From contig NZ_NNRI01000007.1 of assembly GCF_002270415.1 (NCBI RefSeq), positions 1,550,001-1,614,000 of the forward strand: a stretch of DNA of 64,000 nt, given 5' to 3'. Shown here piece after piece: positions 28,192 to 38,624 of this stretch (positions are counted from its first letter, which is position 1; each line of letters starts with the position of its first letter). Source of the stretch: Mesorhizobium sophorae (lineage in GTDB: Bacteria > Pseudomonadota > Alphaproteobacteria > Rhizobiales > Rhizobiaceae). Both the position numbers and the translations under genes were made by a program. Below the pieces are notes generated by a model that did not search any database, had not been told where the DNA came from, and saw only the letters and a list, made by a program, of their open reading frames with translations.

Positions 28192-28509
28192 ATGGCACAC
28201 AAATTTTCGTTTCGATGGATCAGGATGGCCGCGATCGGCACCGCGCTGGCGCTGTCGACGCTGTCGGCAGAGGCGCAATTCATCTGCGGCGGCCACAGCG
28301 ACCTTGTCGCGGGACTGGCGCAGGCCTTCCAGCAGAAGCAGATCGGCTACGGTGTGGTCGGGCGAGCTGCCATTGTCGAGATCTATGTCTCGGCAAGTGG
28401 GACATGGACCATGCTGGTGACCGACGTGCAGGGCCGAAGCTGCATCTTCGCGACCGGTGACGGATGGGAGAATACCGTCTCCGTCACCGCGACGGCGCAT
28501 GGGATATGA
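28192..28509 (+). CDS. Small exported protein of unknown function
   Basis: A 105-residue protein with a clear signal peptide (RMAAIGTALALSTLSAEAQ, cleavage near SAEA-Q) and a mature part of about 77 residues with two cysteines that could form one disulfide. A strong AAGGAGG ribosome-binding site lies 8 bp before the ATG. I do not recognise the family. It stands alone between the HxlR gene and the convergent GntR gene. Confidence 0.7.
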   Translation: MAHKFSFRWIRMAAIGTALALSTLSAEAQFICGGHSDLVAGLAQAFQQKQIGYGVVGRAAIVEIYVSASGTWTMLVTDVQGRSCIFATGDGWENTVSVTATAHGI

Positions 28510-28518
28510 ACCGCCCGT

Positions 28519-29181
28519 TCAGCGGCGGGTAGCGGCCACCTCGGCGTGGCCGCGCAGCAGTGCGATCAGCCGCTTGGCATCCTTGGCCGCGGCCTCCTCG
28601 TCGCCGTCGAGGATCGAGCGGATCAGCGCGACATGATGCTCGGCCGATTCAGCAAGCCCGGTGTCGGCCTTGTAGCGGAACCAGAAACGGCGGCTGTGGG
28701 TTTGCAAGGGAGCCGCCAGGCGGGCGGCGAAAGGATTGTCGGCGGCCAGCGCCAGCGCTTCGTCGAGCGCCTTGTCGGCCTGGATGAAGGCAAGCACGTT
28801 GCCCGAGATCACCGCCTTCTGCATGGCAAGGGCTGCTTCGTGAAACATGTCGGCGGCTTCGCGGGTGACGAAGCGGGCGGCCGACCGGGCCAGCACCACC
28901 TCGACGCCGCGGCGTGCATCGAGCACGCGCAGCCAGTCGCCGGGATGCAGCGGAGCGATTGCGATGCCGGCGCGCGGCCGCACGTCGAGCAGCCCTTCCC
29001 AGGCCAGCCGCTGGATTGCCTCGCGCACCGGCGTGCGGCCAAGCGCCAGCCTTTCGATCAAGGCGCCCTCGGTGACGAAGCTCGCGGGTGCTAGTTCGAG
29101 CGTGACGATCAGGTGCTCGAGGACGCGGTAGGCTTTGGCCGCCGCCGGCTCGAATGCAATGCTTGAGTCTATGGATATCAA
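28519..29181 (-). CDS. GntR-family (FCD) regulator of the hydroxyproline genes
   Basis: A 220-residue FadR-type regulator with a winged helix (FVTEGALIERLALGRTPVREAIQRLAWEGLL region) and a helical FCD ligand domain. TTG 29181 is preferred as start because AGGAG lies 7 bp upstream; the in-frame ATG at 29214 falls inside an operator palindrome. It is divergent from the DHDPS-family gene, and two matching palindromes lie between them, so it most likely represses that operon until 4-hydroxyproline or an intermediate is present, as HypR does in Sinorhizobium. Confidence 0.85.
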   Translation of the reverse strand: MISIDSSIAFEPAAAKAYRVLEHLIVTLELAPASFVTEGALIERLALGRTPVREAIQRLAWEGLLDVRPRAGIAIAPLHPGDWLRVLDARRGVEVVLARSAARFVTREAADMFHEAALAMQKAVISGNVLAFIQADKALDEALALAADNPFAARLAAPLQTHSRRFWFRYKADTGLAESAEHHVALIRSILDGDEEAAAKDAKRLIALLRGHAEVAATRR

Positions 29182-29193
29182 AGGCGATCTCCT

Positions 29194-29212
29194 GATATAT
29201 CCAGGATATATC
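29194..29212. promoter_or_regulatory. GntR operator 1
   Basis: GATATATCCAGGATATATC is a perfect 9-1-9 palindrome next to the ribosome-binding site of the GntR gene. Confidence 0.75.
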
Positions 29213-29248
29213 ATAAGAGATTCCGCATTGACAGATGATTTTATAGCA

Positions 29249-29267
29249 GATATACGGCTGATATATC
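29249..29267. promoter_or_regulatory. GntR operator 2
   Basis: GATATACGGCTGATATATC repeats the GATATA...ATATATC pattern of operator 1 with the same length, ending 10 bp before the start of the divergent catabolic gene. It overlaps the smaller palindrome CTGATATATCAG at 29258-29269. Confidence 0.7.
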
Positions 29268-29277
29268 AGATGGAGAC

Positions 29278-30177
29278 ATGACCATGTGGACCGGAGTTTT
29301 CCCCGCCGTCACGACCAAATTCACTGCCGATGATCGCCTCGACCATGCCGAGATGGAGCGCTGCTTTGGCCTGCAGATGGAGGCCGGCTGCGACGGCATC
29401 ATCGTCTGCGGATCGCTCGGCGAAGGGCCGATGCTGTCGCCTGACGAGAAGATCGAGGTGCTGAAGACCGCGCAGAAGGTCGCCGGCAAGAAGCCGGTGC
29501 TGCTGACGGTCAATGAGGCCGGTACCCGCGAGGCGGCCAGCATTGCACGCCGCGCCGCCAAGGAAGGCGCCAACGGCCTGATGGTGGTGCCGAGCCCGAT
29601 CTATCACACCAATGCGGAGGAGACGGTCGCGGCGCTGCGCGCCGTCGCGGAGGCTGGCGACCTGCCGGTCATGATCTACTCCAACCGGCTCGCCTACCGC
29701 GTCGACGTCACCGTCGACCAGATGGAGGAGCTGGCATCGGACAAGCGTTTCGTCGCCATCAAGGAATCCTCCGACGACATCCGCCGCTCGACAGAGATCA
29801 TCAATCGCTTGGGCACTCGCTACGACTTGTTCACCGGCGTCGACAATCTCGCTTTCGAGGCGCTGTCGGTCGGCGCCATCGGCTGGGTCGCCGGACTGGT
29901 CACCGCGTTTCCGCGCGAGACTGTCGCCATCTACCAGCTGATGAAGCAGGGCCGACGCGAAGAGGCGCTCGCCATCTACCGCTGGTTCCGGCCGCTGCTC
30001 GATCTCGACGTCTCGACCTATCTGGTGCAGAACATCAAGCTTGCCGAAGTGTTCGCCATCCAAACCAATGACCGCGTGCGCATGCCGCGTCAGCCGCTGT
30101 CGGGCGAGCGCCGCAAGGCAGTCGAAAAGATCGTCAAGGACGCGCTGGCGGTTCGGCCGACACTGCCGCGGTTCTAA
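29278..30177 (+). CDS. DHDPS-family aldolase/deaminase, probable pyrroline-4-hydroxy-2-carboxylate deaminase
   Basis: A 299-residue member of the dihydrodipicolinate synthase/N-acetylneuraminate lyase family. The Schiff-base lysine is K162 in FVAIKESS and the conserved tyrosine is Y134 in VMIYSN; CGSLGEGPMLS replaces the usual GTTGE loop. In hydroxyproline catabolism this family supplies the enzyme that turns the D-hydroxyproline oxidation product into 2-oxoglutarate semialdehyde. That assignment rests on the neighbours: GntR upstream, FAD dehydrogenase and hydroxyproline epimerase downstream. dapA itself is unlikely here. Confidence 0.82.
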   Translation: MTMWTGVFPAVTTKFTADDRLDHAEMERCFGLQMEAGCDGIIVCGSLGEGPMLSPDEKIEVLKTAQKVAGKKPVLLTVNEAGTREAASIARRAAKEGANGLMVVPSPIYHTNAEETVAALRAVAEAGDLPVMIYSNRLAYRVDVTVDQMEELASDKRFVAIKESSDDIRRSTEIINRLGTRYDLFTGVDNLAFEALSVGAIGWVAGLVTAFPRETVAIYQLMKQGRREEALAIYRWFRPLLDLDVSTYLVQNIKLAEVFAIQTNDRVRMPRQPLSGERRKAVEKIVKDALAVRPTLPRF

Positions 30178-30183
30178 AGCTTT

Positions 30184-30206
30184 CTTCTCCCCTTCATGAG
30201 GAGAAG
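30184..30206. repeat. Short hairpin CTTCTCC...GGAGAAG
   Basis: CTTCTCCCCTTCATGAGGAGAAG lies just after the deaminase gene and shares the TTCTCCCC core of the larger repeat at 30260-30320. Confidence 0.6.
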
Positions 30207-30238
30207 ATGGCGGCAGCCAGAAGAGAGGCAGCGCCTAC

Positions 30239-31558
30239 GTGCACGCAAGTTCGAAGTCGACAGAAGAGGGGCGCCGCCCCTCATCCGCCCTTCGGGCACC
30301 TTCTCCCCGTGAACGGGGAGAGGGGGAAGACATAGCCATCATCGGTGGCGGCATCATCGGTATCTGCGCCGCCGCCTGTCTTTCCGAGGCGGGGCGCAAG
30401 GTCACGATCTTCGATCGCACCGGCATTTGCGAGGAAACGAGTTCCGGCAACGCCGCCGCCTTCGCCTTCTCCGACGTGCTGCCGATGGCGCACAAGGGCA
30501 TGATCCGGCAGCTGCCGAAATGGCTGGCCGACCCACTCGGCCCGCTCAGTATTCCACCCGCCTATCTGCCGAAGCTTCTGCCCTGGCTGTTCCGCTTCTG
30601 GCGCGCCGGCGCGCCGGCAAAATATGAAGCGAGCCTCGCCGCCCAGGCGGGCATGATGAAGCTTGCCGAAGCCGAATGGATGGGCTTGCTCGATCGCTCC
30701 GGCACGCGCGGCATGCTTCGCGAGGACGGCTCGCTCGAACTCTACGAGAGCGAGGCCGAGTTCCGCGCCTCGCTGCCCGGCTGGGCCGCGCGCGAGCGCT
30801 TCGACATCGGTTTTCGCCATGTCGAGGGCGATGAAATTGCAGCCCTGCAGTCCGGGCTCTCGCCACGCTTCGTCAAGGGCACGTTCATGCCGGGATGGAA
30901 GACGGTCGCCGATCCAAAACTGCTCGGCAAGGCGGTATGGGCCTACGCGCAGACCAGGGGCGCGCGCTTTGAAATGGCGCGGATCGAGCGCGTCGGGGCG
31001 GATCAGGATGGCGCCACATTGACGCTGGCCGACGGAACGACCAGGCGAGCCCGACATCTTGTGGTCGCCGCCGGCGCCTGGTCGCATCTGCTGGCGAGGC
31101 AATTCGGCGATCGCATTCCGCTGGAGACCGAGCGCGGCTACAACACCACGCTGCCAAAGACTGCCTTCGACGTGAAGCGGCAGCTGATCTTCTCCGGCCA
31201 CGGCTTCGTCATCACGCCGCTCGAAACCGGCCTGCGCGTCGGTGGCGCGGTCGAACTCGGCGGCATCGAGCGGCCGCCCAACTATGCGCGATCGAAGGCG
31301 CTGCTGCAGAAGGCGGAAAAATTCCTGCCGGGGCTTGATCCGGCCGGCGGGCGCGAATGGATGGGGTTCCGTCCCTCGCTGCCGGATTCGGTGCCCGTCA
31401 TAGGTCGCGCGTCGGGAAGCCGGCCGGTGGTCTATGCCTTCGGCCATGGCCATCTCGGCCTGACCCAGGCGGCAGCCACCGGACGGTTGATCCGCGATCT
31501 CGTCCTGGGGCAGACTCCGCCGATCGATCTGGGCCCCTTCAGTCCACAACGATTCTGA
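30239..31558 (+). CDS. FAD-dependent dehydrogenase, probable D-hydroxyproline dehydrogenase
   Basis: A DAO-family flavoprotein: the FAD-binding IAIIGGGIIGICAAACLSEA starts at about residue 32, then ETSSGNAAAFAFSD, and GLRVGGAVELGG and GFRPSLPDSVPVIG toward the C-terminus, close to DadA-type enzymes. In context it should oxidise cis-4-hydroxy-D-proline from the epimerase. The only in-frame start upstream of the Rossmann fold is GTG 30239, so the first ~29 residues are translated from an intergenic repeat and look unlike any family N-terminus. The real start could be a non-standard codon nearer 30330. Confidence 0.8.
   Translation: MHASSKSTEEGRRPSSALRAPSPRERGEGEDIAIIGGGIIGICAAACLSEAGRKVTIFDRTGICEETSSGNAAAFAFSDVLPMAHKGMIRQLPKWLADPLGPLSIPPAYLPKLLPWLFRFWRAGAPAKYEASLAAQAGMMKLAEAEWMGLLDRSGTRGMLREDGSLELYESEAEFRASLPGWAARERFDIGFRHVEGDEIAALQSGLSPRFVKGTFMPGWKTVADPKLLGKAVWAYAQTRGARFEMARIERVGADQDGATLTLADGTTRRARHLVVAAGAWSHLLARQFGDRIPLETERGYNTTLPKTAFDVKRQLIFSGHGFVITPLETGLRVGGAVELGGIERPPNYARSKALLQKAEKFLPGLDPAGGREWMGFRPSLPDSVPVIGRASGSRPVVYAFGHGHLGLTQAAATGRLIRDLVLGQTPPIDLGPFSPQRF
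30268..30330. repeat. Intergenic-type repeat inside the dehydrogenase 5' end
   Basis: GGGGCGCCGCCCCTCATCC, CGCCCTTCGGGC and CTCCCCGTGAACGGGGAG form consecutive small hairpins. This CCCCTCATCCG...CACCTTCTCCCC arrangement is a common intergenic repeat of rhizobia, here in frame with the coding sequence. Confidence 0.7.
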
Positions 31559-31590
31559 TTTTTTCGGGTTTTGATTTTTCGAGGAGCGTC

Positions 31591-32592
31591 ATGGCCAAGA
31601 AATCCTTCTTCTGCATAGACGGCCACACCTGCGGCAATCCGGTGCGGCTGGTCGCCGGCGGCGGCCCGCTGCTGCAGGGGTCGACGATGATGGAGCGGCG
31701 CGCGCACTTCCTTGCCGAGTATGACTGGATCCGCACCGGGCTGATGTTCGAACCGCGCGGTCATGACGTGATGTCCGGCTCGATCCTCTATCCGCCGACG
31801 CGCGAGGATTGCGATATCGCCATCCTGTTCATCGAAACCTCGGGCTGCCTGCCGATGTGCGGCCATGGCACCATCGGCACGGTGACGATGGCGATCGAGC
31901 ACGGGCTGATCAAGCCGAAGACGCCTGGCGTGCTGAGGCTCGACACGCCGGCCGGCCTGGTCATCGCCGAGTACAAACAGGTCGGCGACTATGTCGAGGA
32001 GGTGCGCATCACCAACGTGCCGTCCTTCCTCCATGCCGAGGGCTTGACGGTAGAGTGTCCGCAGCTCGGCGAAATCACCGTCGATGTCGCCTATGGCGGC
32101 AATTTCTACGCCATCGTCGAGCCACAGAGGAACTATCGCGACATGGCCGACCATTCGGCCGGCGACTTCATCGCCTGGAGCCCGGTGGTGCGGCAGCGGC
32201 TCAACGAAAAATATTCCTTCGTGCATCCGGAGAACCCGGGCATCAACCGGCTGTCGCACATGCTGTGGACCGGCAGGCCGACCGTGGAGGGCGCGGACGC
32301 CCGCAATGCCGTCTTCTACGGCGACAAGGCGATCGATCGCTCACCGTGCGGCACCGGCACCTCGGCGCGCATGGCGCAGCTTCATGCCAAGGGCAAACTC
32401 AAGGCCGGCGACAGCTTCGTCCATGAATCGATCATCGGTTCGCTGTTCAAGGGCAGGGTCGAAAAGGACGTCACCGTGGCGGGCAAGCCGGCCATTATTC
32501 CCTCGATCGGCGGTTGGGCACGGATGACTGGGTTGAACACCATCTTCATCGACGACCGCGATCCGTTCGCGCATGGCTTCGTCGTCAAGTGA
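31591..32592 (+). CDS. 4-hydroxyproline 2-epimerase (proline racemase family)
   Basis: The enzyme turns trans-4-hydroxy-L-proline into cis-4-hydroxy-D-proline, the first step of hydroxyproline use. It is a 333-residue proline-racemase-fold protein with both catalytic cysteines: C90 in PMCGHGTIG and C253 in SPCGTGTSARM. Having both marks an epimerase/racemase and not a hydroxyproline dehydratase. ATG 31591 has GAGGAG 5 bp upstream and starts MAKKSFFCIDGHTCGNPVR, typical of this family. It is the last gene of the GntR-controlled operon. A broken copy of its 3' end lies at 34089-34189. Confidence 0.93.
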   Translation: MAKKSFFCIDGHTCGNPVRLVAGGGPLLQGSTMMERRAHFLAEYDWIRTGLMFEPRGHDVMSGSILYPPTREDCDIAILFIETSGCLPMCGHGTIGTVTMAIEHGLIKPKTPGVLRLDTPAGLVIAEYKQVGDYVEEVRITNVPSFLHAEGLTVECPQLGEITVDVAYGGNFYAIVEPQRNYRDMADHSAGDFIAWSPVVRQRLNEKYSFVHPENPGINRLSHMLWTGRPTVEGADARNAVFYGDKAIDRSPCGTGTSARMAQLHAKGKLKAGDSFVHESIIGSLFKGRVEKDVTVAGKPAIIPSIGGWARMTGLNTIFIDDRDPFAHGFVVK

Positions 32593-32654
32593 TATCGACA
32601 GGCTTTGCATGTCGCCCAAAGGGGGCGCGGGTTTAGGCGAACGAACTGCAGGAC

Positions 32655-33548
32655 CTAAAGCCGATCCGCTTCGGCATCGACCGAAACCTCCCGGCGAAAC
32701 CAATCGGCGAAGGTAAACGCGGCAGGCGAGGCATCCACCGACATCGTCAGGAAGTAGCCCTTGTCGCGGTTGGTAGCGAGCTGTGACAGAACAATCAGAT
32801 CGCCCCGCTTCAGTTCGTCCCGAAAAACGTCCACGGGACAAAGCGCCACGCCGTGGCCGGCGATGACCGCCGTTGCCAGAATGTTGAAGTCGGCGAAGAC
32901 GGGTCCGTTGCCAATGTCGACATTGGGCAGTCCGGCCTCGGAGAACCACTCGCGCCAGCCGTGACGGGTCTCGTCATGCAGCAGGTCAGCGCCCGCTATT
33001 CCCGCGGCTGTTCGCAGATGGTCCCTGCCGGCGAAGTAATAGGGGCTGCACACCGGTCGGTTCAGGCGTGAAAACAGCTTGAGGCTGGTAACGCCGGGAG
33101 TGGTATCCGCCCCAAGCGTGATCAGCACGTCGTTCTCGCCATCGCCGAGCCTTTCCTCTGCCCGGGCATAGGCCACCCGCATGCCGATATCGGGATGGCT
33201 GGCGGTGAAGTCCGGCAGGCGGGGCACGAGCCAACGGCTGGCAATGGAAGGTATGCAGCCTACCGATACGGTCGCCACGGCCGCATTGCGCCTGATACGC
33301 CGGCATGTGGCGCCGAGTTCGGCAAGTGCCCCGCTCGCCGAGGCCTGCAGGACAACCCCGGCATCCGTCAGCCGTACCTTGCGCGCCTCCCGGTGGAAGA
33401 GCGTCACGCCCAACCACTCCTCCAGCCGCCTTATCTGGTGACTGATGGCCGGGTGAGTGACGTGCAGCTCCTCTGCGGCAGCGGAAAAACTGAGATGGCG
33501 CGCAGCGGCCTCGAAAGCACGGACGGCGTTCAGCGGGATGTAGTCCAT
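32655..33548 (-). CDS. LysR-family regulator (GcvA-like)
   Basis: A 297-residue regulator starting MDYIPLNAVRAFEAAARHLS, with the helix-turn-helix SFSAAAEELHVTHPAISHQI RRLEEWLG region typical of the GcvA/AmpR branch, followed by an effector domain (VSVGCIPSIASRWLVPRL). It is divergent from the EctC-like gene. A 6-11-6 inverted repeat overlaps its start codon, suggesting autoregulation and control of the divergent gene. Confidence 0.92.
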   Translation of the reverse strand: MDYIPLNAVRAFEAAARHLSFSAAAEELHVTHPAISHQIRRLEEWLGVTLFHREARKVRLTDAGVVLQASASGALAELGATCRRIRRNAAVATVSVGCIPSIASRWLVPRLPDFTASHPDIGMRVAYARAEERLGDGENDVLITLGADTTPGVTSLKLFSRLNRPVCSPYYFAGRDHLRTAAGIAGADLLHDETRHGWREWFSEAGLPNVDIGNGPVFADFNILATAVIAGHGVALCPVDVFRDELKRGDLIVLSQLATNRDKGYFLTMSVDASPAAFTFADWFRREVSVDAEADRL

Positions 33549-33569
33549 ATGTAAAATTAACTAACATAT
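33547..33569. promoter_or_regulatory. Probable LysR binding site
   Basis: ATATGT and ACATAT are separated by 11 bp, giving the T-N11-A pattern of a LysR box, and overlap the ATG of the LysR gene. The site lies 122 bp before the EctC-like start. Confidence 0.6.
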
Positions 33570-33690
33570 CGGGTGAAAAGCAATCATTTGAAGGCGCGCA
33601 TGTCTTGCGGCATTTCTGCAATCGGACTTCGGGGCAAGAGCAGATGCAACGAAGATTCCGGGCTTTTGACGATATGCAGGGAAAACGATC

Positions 33691-34077
33691 ATGTTCACCA
33701 GACAATTAGCTGATGTAGAAAAATCTGACTTCTTCGTGGATTGGGGCAATGGCACCAGCCACCGCCTGCTGACACAAAAGGACGGCATGGGGTTCACCGT
33801 CTGCCATACCGTTGTGCGTGCAGGCAGCGAATCGCGCCTCCACTATCGACGGCATTTCGAGGCCTGCTACTGCATCGCCGGCGCCGGCGAGGTCGAAGAC
33901 ATGTCCGGTGGAGTGCATCGTATCGAGCCAGGCACGATCTATGTGCTCGATGAACATGACGATCATTATCTGCGTGCCGATGCCGCCGGCGACATGATCC
34001 TGGTCAGCGTCTTCAATCCTCCACTTGATGGCACCGAGCGGCATGTCCTGAGCGAGAATGGCGGATCCGCCTACTGA
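33691..34077 (+). CDS. Solitary ectoine synthase-like protein (EctC family)
   Basis: A 128-residue cupin of the L-ectoine synthase family. EctC closes N-gamma-acetyl-2,4-diaminobutyrate to ectoine, a compatible solute. The family pattern is clear: [62 protein letters not shown]. The iron ligands known from Paenibacillus lautus EctC (Glu57, Tyr84, His92) fall at exactly these positions here. No ectA, ectB or ectD is nearby, so it is either a lone EctC fed from elsewhere or a cupin with another substrate. The divergent LysR gene probably regulates it. Confidence 0.85.
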   Translation: MFTRQLADVEKSDFFVDWGNGTSHRLLTQKDGMGFTVCHTVVRAGSESRLHYRRHFEACYCIAGAGEVEDMSGGVHRIEPGTIYVLDEHDDHYLRADAAGDMILVSVFNPPLDGTERHVLSENGGSAY

Positions 34078-34088
34078 GTCCCGAGGAG

Positions 34089-34189
34089 CCATCGTTGCCT
34101 CGATCGGCGGCCGGTCGCCGATTACCGGATGAACACCAGCTTCATCGACGACCACGATCCGGTTCGCGCATCGTTTTGTGGTTAGCTAA
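34089..34189 (+). pseudogene. Remnant of a second 4-hydroxyproline epimerase gene (3' end only)
   Basis: The DNA matches the last ~100 bp of the intact epimerase (32492-32592): CCTCGATCGGCGG, GAACACCA-CTTCATCGACGA and TTCGCGCAT are shared. Translated with two single-base corrections it reads ASIGG, MNTSFIDDHDP, FAHRFVVS then stop, against PSIGG, LNTIFIDDRDP, FAHGFVVK. One base is missing near 34130 and one G is extra near 34161. No 5' part remains. Confidence 0.8.
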
Positions 34190-34523
34190 GGGGAATCCTG
34201 ACCCAGGGGAAAGCAACGGAACGAAAAACGGATCGTGTCAGGAACGCAACGATTCCTCTCATCACCTAGTTTTGACGGTGATTTCTTCGAAATGGGGCGC
34301 ATGATGTGGTCGAATCGTCAAAGACATTGCGTTATGCCAATGGTAGGGTCCGCGATAGTCCAAGGGGCCGGATGGGAAAAACGGGCAATCGAACGGCGTG
34401 CCGGCAAAACACGCATGACGGTTGAAAAATGACGTTGCAATCCGGGCTCGAAACTTTACGACTAGGGGAAATACGAAAAGGAATGCGTCTGCATGGGCGA
34501 CATTCCAGGGGAGCCACGTACAC
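34190..34523. other. Intergenic region upstream of the liv operon
   Basis: About 330 bp of somewhat AT-richer sequence between the epimerase remnant and livH. No gene is evident. It must hold the liv promoter, but I cannot single out convincing -35/-10 boxes. Confidence 0.4.
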
Positions 34524-35426
<903 letters not shown>

Positions 35427-35430
35427 GATC

Positions 35431-37025
<1,595 letters not shown>

Positions 37026-37026
<1 letters not shown>

Positions 37027-38624
37027 TGAATGCGAGCACACCCATGAACGAGGCCATCCTGCAGGTCGAGCATCTGTCGATGAAGTTCGGCGGCCTGGTC
37101 GCCATCGGCGACCTGTCCTTCACCGCCAAGCGTGGCGAGATCACCGCGCTGATCGGACCCAATGGTGCCGGCAAGACAACCGTGTTCAACTGCATCACCG
37201 GCTTCTACAAGCCGTCGGAGGGCATGATCACGCTCAACCGGAACGACGGCTCGAGCTATTTGCTCGAACGTCTTCCCAACCACGAGATCCCGGCGCGCGC
37301 CAAGGTGGCGCGCACCTTCCAGAACATCCGCCTGTTCTCGGGCATGACGCTGCTGGAGAACCTTTTGGTTGCCCAGCACAACAAGCTGATGAAGGCCTCG
37401 GGCTATACGGTGCTTGGCCTGTTCGGCTTCAGCGGCTATCGCAAGGCCTCGGCCGAATCAGTCGAGCTTGCCAGGCACTGGCTGGAGAAGGCCGATCTCG
37501 TCGACCGTGCCGACGATCCGGCCGGTGACCTGCCCTACGGCGCGCAGCGGCGTCTCGAGATCGCCCGCGCCATGTGCACGGGTCCCGAGCTCCTCTGCCT
37601 GGACGAGCCGGCGGCCGGCCTCAATCCGAAGGAATCGGCGTCGCTCAACGAATTGCTGATCGACATCAAGAACACATCAGGCACCTCGATCCTTTTGATC
37701 GAGCATGACATGTCGGTGGTCATGCAGATATCCGACCACGTTGTGGTGTTGGAATATGGCCGCAAGATCTCTGACGGAAATCCGCAATCGGTGCGTACCG
37801 ATCCGCGCGTCATTGCCGCCTATCTCGGCGTCGACGACGAGGAAGTCGAGGCGGTCCTCACCGAAGTCGGCGACGAAGACGTCATCGAACAGCTCGATAC
37901 GGGGCCTGATGCCGCGCACGGTCCGGGGACATCGTCCTCGTATCTCGCCGGGCCAGTGACCGACACGGTCGGCCATAGCGAGGGCGAGCGGGTCACCGTG
38001 TCGAAAGGCGCCTCCAAGGCGGCGCAGGTCGACGCAAGATCGCTCGCAGCGGCAAACAAGGCGGCCTCGCTGGCCGCCGTACCGGCGGCCAAGCCTGCTC
38101 CAAAGGCAAAGCCTGCTCCAAAGGCAAAGCCTGCTCCGAAATCAGCGTCAAAGGCGGCAACTGGGGCGGCAGTGAAGTCGACCGCGGCGCCCGCACCGGC
38201 AAAGCCGGCAGCCAAGGCTCCAGCGGCGAAGGCTCCTGCGGCGAAGGTTGGGGAAATCTCCAACCGGCTGGCGGCACCGCGCGGCGGCAAGGCCGACAAT
38301 CTGACCCGCATCAAGGGCATCGGCACGGTCAACGAGAAGAAGCTCAACGAGCACGGCATCTTCCACTTCGACCAGATCGGTGCCTGGAAGAAGGCCGATG
38401 TCGAGGCCGCCGAAGCCTACCTTGCCTTCGATGGACGCATCGCGCGTGAGGAGTGGGTCAAGCAGGGCAAGCTGCTCGGCCAGGGCAAGGACACGGAATT
38501 CTCGCGCCGCGTCGACGCAGGCAAAGTGGCGACCAGCCATGCTTCCGGGAAGACCGCAAGCGCGGCTTCCGGGAAGAGTGCCGCCGCCAAGCCTGTGGCG
38601 GGCAAGCGCGGAGGGGACAAGTGA
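37026..38624 (+). CDS. livG: LivG ATPase fused to an Ala/Lys/Pro linker and helix-hairpin-helix domain
   Basis: ATP-binding subunit of the Liv importer. Residues 11-270 are a complete ABC domain: Walker A GPNGAGKTT at 44-52, signature LPYGAQRR at 169-176, Walker B LLCLDEP at 189-195, and switch His 227 in LLIEHDMS. The protein is 532 residues, about twice the usual 250-290. Residues 275-335 are acidic/neutral, 336-410 are low-complexity Ala/Lys/Pro with KPAPKA repeats, and 424-482 form a helix-hairpin-helix domain (DNLTRIKGIGTVNEKKL, GIFHFDQIGAW). A similar tail is on L21 in this window. livF overlaps by one base. Confidence 0.93.

Noticed and set aside
29278..30177. The DHDPS-family gene as dapA for lysine synthesis
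   Set aside because: Neighbours are hydroxyproline genes and the GTTGE loop of DapA is replaced by CGSLGEG.
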